NCBI GenBank assembly: GCA_029532625.1
Contig: JARFXM010000007.1
Location: 310,001 to 374,000 of the forward strand
Direction of reading: 5' to 3'
DNA: 64,000 nt
Origin: Lomentospora prolificans
Taxonomy: Eukaryota > Ascomycota > Sordariomycetes > Microascales > Microascaceae
Of this stretch, positions 21,680 to 31,308 are shown in pieces. Position 1 is the stretch's first letter, and each line of letters opens with the position of its first letter. Made by a program: the position numbers and the translations under genes. The notes beneath the pieces were generated by a model. That model ran no database searches, was not told the DNA's origin, and was given only the letters and a program-made list of their open reading frames with translations.

Positions 21680-23316
21680 TCACACCTTTGTTCCCGGGTC
21701 CGCGCTCGAATCCTGACCAATCTCCCGCTTCCTGCTTCGGCCCTTATTAGACGCCTCCCCATCTCCCCTTTTCCGACCAGCCCCGCCAAACACACTCCCC
21801 AGCAAGGGGGACAACCTGGCCAGCATTTTCTTGCGCTTGTGCAGCAGCACCGACATGAGCATCACGAGGACGGTCGACGGGATCGTAAACGCCCAAAACA
21901 CCCAAAACTCCCGCTGGATCACCCCCGGCCCGTCATTGTCCCACTTCAAGGTAGGCAGCGCGAAAAGCGCCGCGTAAAAGGTGCCCGGGAGGAAGAGCAT
22001 TGTCATCAGCGCAATCGTCTTCATGGCCGAGCTGTCTCGCCTCGAGCGTTCGGCGATTGTCTTGCTGGCGTTGGCGACCTTGATGTTGACTTCGGCGTCC
22101 TCATGCGTCAAGAGGCCAAACACCTGGGTTGGCTCATCGTTAGTCTCCAGCTCATGTAGCCCGCCGTCATGTATTGGTCAAACGATAATAGACTTACCAC
22201 TTGTGAAAGACTCTTTGCCCTATCCTGCAGGTACTCGATTGATGGCTCTACAGCCAAGATGCGTCTCTTTAGCGCCGGAAGCGTATCCAGAAACACCTTG
22301 GTTGCCTTGAGTGCGGATTCCCGGTGCTCGTCGGGGAGGCCGTTAGAATGATACTCCCGGAACGACTCATCCTCGAGCATCTCCGCCATAACCATCAGTA
22401 ACTTGGCGTGCCGCTGGAGGTTAGCCAGATGGACGTTGCAATCCGCAAGCTGCTGCGAGACCAGGGTCAGCTTGTTGATATTGTCCGTCTTTTCGTCTAG
22501 AATCAACGTCTCCTGCCTTTCAATGTCGGGCTTCTCGTCGTCACTGAACAAATCGTCGCTTGAGGTATCTCCGTGTTTGTTAAACATGCGCGGGCCTTCG
22601 CGCCCGGGTCCGTGCTCCGTCTCCTTCTCAACCCTCCTCAAGGTGTCCACGTTCCGATAGATGTTATCATCGAGAACGTGGGCTAGCATGTTGAAGGAAG
22701 CAAATGCCAGGAATAGAGGGCACGATAGGCGGGCCTGATACACCTTGAGAACGCCCTCAAACATCTCCAAGGGAAGAGCGCCGAAATTATGTCTCTTGAC
22801 GGTGCGTAAAATGACAACCCCCGAAGTTGTCATCGTCTTGGGGTCAAAAGACCATACTATCGCGTATAGGAAGCAGCCAAAGTAAAAGCTATGGGCCTGG
22901 CCGGCCGGCTTGGCAAGACTATGATCGTCATAGTGGTAGAAGCCGTAACTGCAAAGCGCTATGTGTTGGTAGATGACGGGGTCGATTTTGGCCGCTCTGA
23001 TGAACGCGTCGAATTCGCCCCTCGGGGTTATACGGTCGTTATCATCTCTTGGCACCACGACCAGCTTTAGACTCGGCTTAATCGCTGATAGCGCTTCCGT
23101 CGGCGTAGTGCCAACATCGCCGGGCGCCGGCTTTGACGGCTGGATCTCGTGGCGAGAGCGGGACTCGTATTTCCCATCGCGAATGGTGATAATTTTCGGG
23201 AGGCTATTCAGAGTCTTCTGCTTAACCTCAAGAGACTCCCACTGCCCTATAGAAGGAGGGCTTGGGTTTTCCCAAACCTTGGCGAGGTGCGCAGAAAGGA
23301 TGCGTAGCTCCTCCAT
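21680..23316 (-). CDS. CorA-like two-helix membrane protein
   Basis: Exons 23316-22198 and 22123-21680 give 520 residues. The architecture is that of fungal CorA-like proteins: a large soluble N-terminal domain (GFYHYDDHSLAKPAGQAHSF, FGCFLYAIVWSFDPKT), long helices (residues ~290-390), then two membrane helices near the C-terminus (LMTMLFLPGTFYAALFALP and FWVFWAFTIPSTVLVMLMSVL) and a basic tail. True CorA, Alr1 and Mrs2 magnesium channels end the first helix with Gly-Met-Asn; here the corresponding place reads PGTFYAALF and no GMN is present, so magnesium transport is not assured. The 74-nt intron joins SQV to VFGLLTHEDAEVN, in frame. It probably sits in the plasma or a vacuolar membrane. Confidence 0.82.
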
Positions 23317-24711
23317 CGCCGCACCTTTCCACCCCAGGGCTGGTGTCGACGAAGTTGAGATTAAGGGCCAATGTGACGAGAGAAGTGGTCTGGGCTCAAG
23401 AGGCGCCTACGATTTTGGTAGGAGCTCATCAGTAAACAAAAAACCGAACCGCTATTAGCGAGTGCACCTCTGGAGCTGGCATTCGCCGAACGATCGCTTC
23501 GTCCTTGCAATAATAACACTCGTACAAAGAAAGAAAAAAAGAGGGGAAAAAAAAGGGAAGACAGATGGGGTTATCGACAAGAGCGACAAAAAAGCAGCAC
23601 GCAAAGGGTCAGGCTGAGCAAAGCCAGCCATATATACATATATGCTGGCCAACCGTGTAGCCCCCAACACAGGGTGCTATCCCGTATTCGCCAGCGTTGT
23701 ACTACCGCCAGCAGCCAGCGTCCCAGAAAGAGGGCCTGGCGTGTACGACGAGCCAACCCGGCTCGGATAATGCAGCCGCCCTCGAGTCGCCGCCCTCGAG
23801 CCTGAAGCGCTGGGAGGTTGCATCAAGGGCCAGCCTTCAGCAGATGTCAAGCGCACCAAATCAAGAACACCATCGAAACGCAAGGTGCACTTCGCCCTGG
23901 CAAGCCTGGGAGAAATGGCGCGCCGTCGGTATCAGCATCTGTAAGAAGCCTGGGTAATCGCCGCGCGCGGGTTGCTCCCATTGGGCAATCGTGGCCGCTC
24001 TCTGGTGAGGGTACTCGACTAGGACAACAATTGATGCGCTTCGCGCCGAGGCCTGGCCGGCTGGTACATAAGTAGTAGACTTGTGCACCAGGCTGGCCCT
24101 CTGCCAGCATGTACTGGAAGTAACAGACGCCTGTTCCACCCTGGTCTTTTTTGAGGTTGATGCATAATATCAAATCAATAGACTGGGTTAGCTTCAATGT
24201 GAACAATGAGCCAGAGCCTTTTGAGGGAAGAAGTGACCCCATCTGCACACGAGTCGCTGTCCCAGGTCCATCATGACAAAAATCAATGATACAATTGACG
24301 GGTAGTTAAGAGACAATGTCAGGATTGATTCGACGTTGACTCTAGCTATTTCCAGGTAGAAAGAAAGCTTATAGATAACTTGGCCAGCCAGCAGTGTCGC
24401 TAAGACCAGCGAGGGAACCCATGGACCTTTTTGTCATCTTCCCCGCCAGCGTAACAGGTACCCACCACCCTCGCCTCGCCACGCCAGGGAAGCCAGCTTC
24501 GACAATCCGAGGAAAACCCATCCAACACCCCGACGATCCATCCCACCCTCCAACATCAAAGTCACCTTCACTTCTCAAGGCTCGAACCCACCCCAACACA
24601 CCGCTCCCTTTCTTCCTCATCCCCCCCCAAAAAACGCGCACCTCCGCGCGCCACGAAAAATAACCTGAGCCGCCACCAAACCGGACGGTCGCCCCGTCCC
24701 TCCCGCCCAAA
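23317..24711. other. Divergent intergenic region
   Basis: 1.4 kb between the starts of the CorA-like gene and saf4. Contains several GCCAGC/GGCTGG-type short repeats (for example around 23700 and 24060) and no supported frame. The 200 bp before saf4 are C- and A-rich. Confidence 0.5.
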
Positions 24712-25803
24712 ATGCAAGGCTTCAACATGGGACGCTACGTCCCTCCCGACCAGGAAGGCCTCACCTCCGGCAACGCCCTCCACGGCAAATCTCGTCGCAA
24801 GCCCGGCGGCGGCCAAACCGTTCGCTTCGAGATGCCCTTCGCGATCTGGTGCACGTCGTGCCCGCGCCCCACCATCATCGGCCAAGGCGTCCGCTTCAAC
24901 GCCGAGAAGCGCCGCGTGGGCAACTACTTCTCGACCCCGATATGGAGCTTTACCTTCCGGCACGCCGAGTGCGGCGGCGAGATCGAGATGAGGACGGACC
25001 CCAAGAATACCGCGTACGTCGTCGAGCGCGGCGCCAGGAAGCGGGAGACGGCCGAAGACGAGGCCAGGGACGGTGATACCGTTGTCTTGAGCGCCGAGGA
25101 GAGGGAGAAGCTGAGGCAGAATGCCTTTGCGGGGCTGGAGAAGACGATTGAGGATAGGGAGCAGCTGAGCATGGCGGCGGAGAGGCTGGCGGATTTGGAG
25201 GACGCTAGCGCCAGGGCTTGGGATGATCCGTATCGGAGGAATCAGGCCCTGCGCAAGACTTTTCGACAGGAGAGGAAGAAGCTGGAGAAGGAGGGGCTTG
25301 CGACGGAGGCGCTCAAGGATAGGATGAGCCTGGCTATTGATCTGCTTCCGTCGACGGAGATGGATGCTATGCGGGCGTCGCTAGTCGACTTTGGGACATC
25401 CTCGCATTCGGAGCCCCAAAACAAGGCGCTGGCGAAACCTCTCTTCACTCAAAAGTCCAACACGAAGCAACAACCCGGCTGCAGAAACGATTCCCGCCAA
25501 TCAAAGGACTGGGGAAGAAAACTCAAGTCCGAGATGCTCGCCACCAAGCGAAAAGAGAGCCTCGTCTCTGAAATCATCGGCAACACCAGAGTAGCTAAGG
25601 GAGATCCCTTCATAGACGGGAGGAAGGCATTCGAGGCCTCCTCGGCTGTGAGGTTGGCCGGAGTCAAGAGGAAGAAGAGTCCATCCGAAGACCCTCCTCC
25701 TCCGCCGCCGTCTCAAGGTCCACCCAATGCTTCGACACCCATGTCACTCCCGACGGGTACCGCTGCTTCTACTTTGGCGCTGGTCAATTACGACTCTGAA
25801 TGA
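24712..25803 (+). CDS. saf4: Splicing factor of the Cwc16/Yju2 family (CCDC130, Saf4)
   Basis: Single exon, 363 residues. Family members associate with the spliceosome around the catalytic steps; the Saf4/CCDC130 branch is the likely one, given the start MQGFNMGRYVPPDQEG rather than the Yju2 start. The conserved block TVRFEMPFAIWCTSC, then VGNYFSTPIWSFTFRH and IEMRTDPKNTAYVVERGA, defines the family. A zinc site would be formed by Cys47-x2-Cys50 and His84-x2-Cys87, where the third ligand, usually Cys, is His. Residues ~110-225 are helical and highly charged (coiled coil), and the tail is basic then Pro-rich (PPPPPPS), likely disordered, with RKKS-type nuclear signals. Long for a compact family but normal for fungal members. 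Confidence 0.9.
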   Translation: MQGFNMGRYVPPDQEGLTSGNALHGKSRRKPGGGQTVRFEMPFAIWCTSCPRPTIIGQGVRFNAEKRRVGNYFSTPIWSFTFRHAECGGEIEMRTDPKNTAYVVERGARKRETAEDEARDGDTVVLSAEEREKLRQNAFAGLEKTIEDREQLSMAAERLADLEDASARAWDDPYRRNQALRKTFRQERKKLEKEGLATEALKDRMSLAIDLLPSTEMDAMRASLVDFGTSSHSEPQNKALAKPLFTQKSNTKQQPGCRNDSRQSKDWGRKLKSEMLATKRKESLVSEIIGNTRVAKGDPFIDGRKAFEASSAVRLAGVKRKKSPSEDPPPPPPSQGPPNASTPMSLPTGTAASTLALVNYDSE

Positions 25804-26396
25804 CGGCATGACAGGATCACACCGTTACGATTTTTTTTTATACATGTAAAAATGCTTAGATATGGAACGGCGTTTGGATTTGGTACAAGGAAACATGATA
25901 CCCGGGACCATAATCCCAAGCTGTTATATAGAAATCAAATCATTGGCTGATGGCTTTTTACAGGTTATGCACTCCAAAAATAGTTATCCAAAGTACTGTG
26001 AGGAGTTTATTGAATGATTTGTCCAAGCTTGTATGTCAAAAGAGAATGATGCCATGCACCTTGCACCCTTCTTAGGGAGAAAGAAATCAGGTAGCAGTCG
26101 AGAAAGACAACCTGTGCTTCAATTATGTTCTAGGGCAGGAAAGATGCAGTAGAGAGGGGAAGAAATGAAAGTAGGCATTTACCCTACGCAACGCCAGACC
26201 ATGACTGTAGAAAAGAGATGGGAACGAATGGAAAGCACAAGAAGGGACAAAGAACCTCCCAAGACTCGGCCCGCTCCTCCGCCCAGCTACCGGGGGGCTC
26301 GACCCGTATATACGCCTTAATCCATGATAATAATCATCTAATTCATATAATCGCATACTGTCTGCATTAGGCGGCCTGTCCTGTTTTAGATGGAGC
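25804..26396. other. Convergent 3' region between saf4 and ubc8
   Basis: 593 bp, AT-rich, with TATATAT-like and ATAATAATC sequence. No coding potential; it should contain both polyadenylation sites. Confidence 0.5.
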
Positions 26397-27465
26397 CTAC
26401 ACGTCATCCATCTGCCCCGCGAGTTCGTCATCATCATCCCCAAAGCTCGCCACGGAAGATAAGTCGTCGTCATCTTCGCTTTCCGCGCCAACCTCATCGA
26501 CAGCTTCCTTGGACGCGTACTTCTGGACGTATTCTGGTGGTTGTCAGCGACCATCGCCTTGCCCCTAGCGAAAGTAAGGACAGACGACGCATCCTTACCT
26601 TTGACTTTGGCCTCGTAACTCTTGGGTTCCCTTATGAGGAGCGCAGCAGCCTCGCCGTTCAAGGGATCGGTAGGATTCGGATATCGTAGCAGCTGCGGAA
26701 GGAATACTTCAAAGATGTTGATCATGTCGAACATGGGGGACCATGTTTGGTTGATGACGTCTAGACAAACGGACCCCGACCTAAACGCAAATCTCGAGCA
26801 TTAGTCTCCAAGCTCAGAGGACGGTCGCAGAGATCGTTCGGAGTAATGTATTTTATACGCACAGCTCATCGATATTCGGGTGGAATATTCGGTTCGCGAA
26901 TCGGATACTCGGGGATTTATACGGGTACGCGTCCGGGAGCTCAACGCTGACCTTCCATATTCCGCCTTCGAATGGTGCTGCACATGAGTTCAAACGTCAG
27001 CCAATGCGTTTCCCCTGAAAGTAGAATACTACGTACTTTCCGCCGGCCCGTTGAATCTCACGTAGAACTCTTGCCTATCAGACACGGGTTAGGGGACACA
27101 CATCTCACTGCCACGCTCGGGTTCGCCTTACACTACGCGATGGTTAGCTCACCAGAGCCCGAGATGGATCGGACACTTGGATTCTAGAAGGACCATTTGC
27201 TTACTGTTGTCGTTCACCAGCGTGACTTCGTAGTCACTCATCATCCTAAGAAAGTCAGTTGAGAACCAGGCTCCAGCAGGCTCGTGGACAGTAGTTTACA
27301 TCCTATGAAACGGTTAGCAGTTTCTCGAAAGACTAGCATCGAAGAAGAGGCATACCTCATGACCTGGAGACCTTGTTAGCCCATACCGCCTCAAGAGGGC
27401 TTACCAGCGCCGCCGGCAATGATAACACTTACATCAGTCTCGATCCTCCTCCTCGGGCTACTCAT
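26397..27465 (-). CDS. ubc8: Ubiquitin-conjugating enzyme E2, Ubc8/UBE2H family
   Basis: Nine exons: 27465-27433, 27363-27356, 27302-27300, 27245-27205, 27132 (one base), 27074-27037, 26977-26863, 26780-26599 and 26533-26397, encoding 185 residues. Ubc8 transfers ubiquitin with GID-type ligases, for instance in degradation of gluconeogenic enzymes. The start MSSPRRRIETD, then VMRMMMSDYEVTLVND and NMQEFYVRFNGPAETP, is family-typical. The E2 core follows (ELPDAYPYKSPSIRF, HPNIDE), with the catalytic Cys85 in SGSVCLDVINQTW. The tail is acidic, as in Ubc8/UBE2H (SEDDDDLSSVASFGDDDDE). Frame and conserved spacing are kept only if the 8-, 3- and 1-nt exons are included. All introns are GT...AG, 51-82 nt, and those around the microexons have CTAAC or CTGAC branch sites. 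Neighbouring genes have 0-5 introns, so this is the most intron-dense gene here. Confidence 0.92.
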
Positions 27466-29556
27466 TTTGGCGGTTCGTTTAAGAGGCGGTCGTGTGAATT
27501 TAAGAATCAAAGGCGACCACCGCCACTGAGAATCTGCGTTGTGGCTTCCGATGAGGAGGAACCGAAATCGCGGTACGTTTACGAAGCTGTAAAACGGCCG
27601 AAGGGTGGTTCGTTCCTTATGTCGGTGATTAGAAGATGGCTAATGAGGGGTCTTGATCTGCAGGTGCGAGCGGGAGAAATAGGCCATGTGCAGCCAAGGC
27701 AAATTAGGTACGAAGTCAGTGGGGGTTGGGAGAATACGGCTTTGAATTGTATATGTAGAGGAGAAGGTAGTAGACGTGTTGTATTTTCAAGATTGGGCAC
27801 CGACAAACATGGGAGATGGAGAGAATACAAAGCTGGAAGCGTGATGGATGACGCATGTACGGGACAAAGAGGGGAGAAGGGTGAATGCGGGACCGAAGGT
27901 GAGCGATAAGAGGATAAGAATCAATGGTGGGGGGTAAACCTGGCCTGAGCTGGTGCCAAACGTTACAAGAGCAGGACGCCTGTCTCAGGTGCGGGCTCCT
28001 GTCTAAAAATGCCTTGCTGGCCAGCGCCCACTACCTTACAACATTGGACTAACAACAGTGCCAGTGGTCCCACCATTCCGCCACAGGGCGACAGGTAATA
28101 AGTGTGTAATTGAGGCCAGCTCAGCTCGCTGCTGGCTGTGCTTGTGCCTTCCAGTGATTGATTGCCCTCTCTCTGTACCTGGAACCCCCGTCTTCCAGGC
28201 TGCACAGCAATGTATTGATACTTCCCTGCGACACATGCCCGTACATGAATGATTCGGTCTCAAGCGGAATCTCGCCCGCCAGTCAGATTCGTCTCCACCA
28301 CCTACCACATGGGGCCCCGATTCAAGGTTTTCAATGTGGTCACGCACTATGACTTACTCATACTGTCGATGCCGTTTCTGCTGCTCACACCGCGCTTGCC
28401 GTGCACTAGTAGATCCATAGGTGTAGTAGGCTTATTCATATCGCAGCAAAGCACACCACTAACCTTTTTGACAGATGGTTGGGAACGCCACTCAGACAGT
28501 CACAGGGCGGTAGGTTCCTTGCGTGCCTTCAAGCGAGCCACCATCTCTACGGCCGATTCGCACTATTCACTGTCGTGGCTCGCAGGCAATACAAGTGTAT
28601 CATGTTCTTCCAGGGGAGCCGATGGTGTGCTTGCCCGCGTGACATAGGGCCCTACCTAGAATCAGGCTGTAATTCAGCTGCCTACCTCCACAACCAAGAC
28701 ACACAACACCCCTTTGCGATGCAAGGGCAAAAGATAGTTTCCGTGATACCGTCCTAAAAGCGGGAAACATCGCTAGAGTTCAACCGAAGCGAAATCGGCG
28801 GTTCGGGTTCTCTTGAGTCAAGAGAGAGTCGCCACAAAAGGCCAATCTTAGTCATCGGCGTCATATGCCGCTCTCCAGTTTCCCTCCTCCAATATTATTA
28901 TTACCCCACGCTCCAGCCCTCTGCTAAGAGTTCTGGTAACGTAAAAGCGAGCTCATCCACTTTGCCTCGGCCGCTGAAGCCGGGGGCACACCAGACGCTG
29001 GCCCGAGTTCTAAACTCCGATCGTCCGGGGCTCTTAGTGGAGTATTATTAGCACCCAGCTGGCCAGCCAGCAAAGGAGGCGGAAAGGTTGGGGTAATAAT
29101 AAGGATTGAGAGGGTCGGTTGTACTTTGTCAACAAAGTACCCGAACCGGCCAGTTTGACGGCTGCCGCTCCCTCCTGCGGCAATCAACAATACCGAGGCA
29201 AGTGGAGCTGGCAAAGTACCCTCCGCCTCGTTTCCTCCACGGACTTTGCCTCAACACCAAAAAAGCAGGGGAAATTTTCAAAATGAATAGAAGCAGAGCG
29301 CAACATGCTCCGTTATACACGGTAGAAACCATCATGACTTACACAATAAAACCTCGTTGCGCGACCAAATTTTCGCTCATGACCTCTTGTTCCTCTTCCT
29401 AGCATGAAATTCACCTCAAGTGTCCTGTAGCCTTGACTCTCCTCGAATTAAATTTTTTCTTTTTTTCTTTTTTTGCACTTGTTCCTGAATTTACTTTTGG
29501 CGATTGACGTCATCCCATTTCCCACCTTTTCATCCCTACATCCATAGAACGTGCTC
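27466..29556. other. Divergent intergenic region between ubc8 and panB
   Basis: 2.1 kb holding both promoters. A 178-codon plus-strand frame at 27373-27909 overlaps ubc8 in antisense and has no domain. The part from 28.9 to 29.3 kb has an exact 9-bp-arm palindrome and repeated CAAAGTAC motifs described under findings. T-rich sequence precedes panB. Confidence 0.5.
29121..29140. repeat. Inverted repeat GTACTTTGT / ACAAAGTAC
   Basis: Two exact 9-bp arms separated by CA, about 420 bp upstream of panB. A third copy of CAAAGTAC occurs at 29212. It is a candidate binding site for a dimeric regulator or a small cruciform; there is no direct evidence of function. Confidence 0.6.
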
Positions 29557-30649
29557 ATGCAGCCTTCAAGGGTCCTTGCCCAGTCATGTGCCTCCGTCGT
29601 CGGACGGAGCACGCGACCTACTCTCCCTCTCAGCACGCTCAGCCGTAATATTCCCAAAGCATCGCCAGCATGGGTAGCATCATGGCAGGTGCGGCACAGT
29701 TCCCATTCCCCCATGGGTAGCCCACTTCCTTCAAATAGGAAGAAAGTCACAGTGGGGACAATCCGTTCTTTGTATAAGAAGAAAGAGCCCATCACTGTCA
29801 TTACTGCTCATGATTTCCCCAGTGCACACGTTGCCGATGCTGCTGGCATGGATATAATCCTTGTTGGCGATAGCTTGGCTATGGTTGCTCTAGGAATGGA
29901 GGACACGAGCGAGGTTGTCATGGAGGAGATGCTTCTCCACTGTCGGTCCGTTGCAAGAGCGACCAAGGCCGCCATGATTGTATGTTTGGCTCTACCCCCT
30001 AAAGAAATGAGCATGATGTGCTAACGCTGTATAGATTGGTGACCTTCCTATGGGGTCCTATGAAATTGGCCCTGATCAAGCTTTGGAAAGTGCAATTCGC
30101 TTCGTCAAGGAAGGCCGTGTGCACGGAATTAAACTAGAAGGAGGCGCCGAGATGGCGCCTACCATCAAGAGGATAACCTCGGCTGGCATCCCCGTCCTTG
30201 CCCACATTGGGCTTACTCCCCAGCGTCAGAATGCCCTCGGTGGCTTCAGGGTGCAAGGCAAGACGGTAAACGGAGCCCTCAGTGTCCTCAAGGACGCCCT
30301 CGCGGTTCAAGAGGCCGGTGCGTTTGCCACCGTCATCGAGGCCGTTCCAGCCCCCGTGGCGGAGCTCGTCACTCAGAAGATTGGCATCCCCACCATTGGC
30401 ATCGGGGCCGGAAATGGATGCTCCGGTCAAGTTTTGGTGCAGGTTGACATGACTGGAAACTTCCCTCCAGGCAGGTTCTTGCCAAAGTTTGTCAAGAAGT
30501 ACGGAGACGTGTGGGGCGAAAGCCTCCGCGCGATTGAGGCCTATCGCGATGAGGTCAAGAGTCGGCAATATCCGGCACCTGAGCATACCTATCCCATATC
30601 TAATGAAGAGCTGGCAGCTTTTGAAGAGGCTGTTAACACAAAGGAGTAA
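29557..30649 (+). CDS. panB: 3-methyl-2-oxobutanoate (ketopantoate) hydroxymethyltransferase
   Basis: Exons 29557-29979 and 30035-30649 give 345 residues. The enzyme adds a hydroxymethyl group from 5,10-methylene-tetrahydrofolate to alpha-ketoisovalerate, the first committed step to pantothenate and coenzyme A. The first ~50 residues are Arg/Ser-rich without acidic residues (mitochondrial presequence likely). The barrel starts at VTVGTIRSLYKKKEPITVITAHD. Metal and substrate motifs seen are DIILVGDSLAMV, IIGDLPMGSYE (across the 55-nt intron), GIKLEGGAEM, VLAHIGLTPQ, the catalytic-Glu block VIEAVPAPVAELVT and GIGAGNGCSGQVLVQVDM. The start is the first ATG at 29557, two codons after an upstream in-frame GTG. 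Its stop lies only 149 bp from the stop of convergent atg12. Confidence 0.95.
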
Positions 30650-30798
30650 ACTTTTTGGGCAAGACGAGGGTCTTACTATTTGGGTTGTGAGGCGGCGCCC
30701 GGGAGGCATTTGACTTGAGCGAGCATCATCGGCGTTAATTGGGTTGGATTCCATCTTTGTTTTCCTCATGTGCTAGTGGATAATGTAACCGCTCCTCT

Positions 30799-31308
30799 TC
30801 AGCCAAAGGCTGGAGTCATGGAATAAGTCACGACAAGTTGATCATTTGCGTTTTTAAAACACTTGGGCAGCAATCTGTGAGCCTGGTTCGCGATATCGGC
30901 AGTAAAGGGACCTACCCTATGTAAATTTCCCACAATCTCATCAAGCGACGGAGCAAAGGCGCTGTTGACATAGAGAAACACGCTATCCGTGCTCTGCACC
31001 CTCAGCACACGGCGCAGATAGGCAACAATAGCCTCAAACTTCTGGGCCGAGCTGATTTTGCAGACTTCGCGGCTCAGTCCGGGGGCGGAACCGATGGGCT
31101 TGAATCGCACCAGGACCTTTTCCTGCTCGAACTGCCCGGCGGACGCCAACGCGGACGTGGCGTCGCGGGGCAGATTGGAGAGCACGGCCGAGGCGGACAT
31201 GGTGAGCGGGAGCTCGGGCGAGGGGGAGCGCCTATCCGGTATTGGCGATGCGGCGGGCGAAGCCTCGCCTTGCATATCGGCGGCGAGAGGGGATGCCGGG
31301 GTTTCCAT
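30799..31308 (-). CDS. atg12: Autophagy ubiquitin-like protein Atg12
   Basis: Exons 31308-30916 and 30861-30799 give 151 residues. Atg12 is activated by Atg7 and Atg10 and joined through its C-terminal Gly to a lysine of Atg5; the conjugate drives Atg8 lipidation on the growing autophagosome. The first ~60 residues are Pro/Ser/Ala-rich and disordered. The ubiquitin fold runs from KVLVRFKPIGSAPGLSREVCKISSAQKFE through VFLYVNSAFAPSLDEIVGNLHR to CFKNANDQLVVTYSMTPAFG, ending in the required Gly with no residues after it. The intron of 54 nt is needed to give the contiguous LHRCFKN seen in the family, but it has a weak AAG acceptor, is a multiple of three and contains no in-frame stop, so retention would add 18 residues rather than truncate. 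The 5' ATG at 31308 is the first available. Confidence 0.93.
   Translation of the reverse strand: METPASPLAADMQGEASPAASPIPDRRSPSPELPLTMSASAVLSNLPRDATSALASAGQFEQEKVLVRFKPIGSAPGLSREVCKISSAQKFEAIVAYLRRVLRVQSTDSVFLYVNSAFAPSLDEIVGNLHRVGPFTADIANQAHRLLPKCFKNANDQLVVTYSMTPAFG

Noticed and set aside
27373..27909. 178-codon plus-strand frame over the ubc8 start and upstream region
   Set aside because: It overlaps ubc8 exon 1 and intron 1 in antisense and lacks any motif; the ubc8 model explains the conserved sequence on the other strand.
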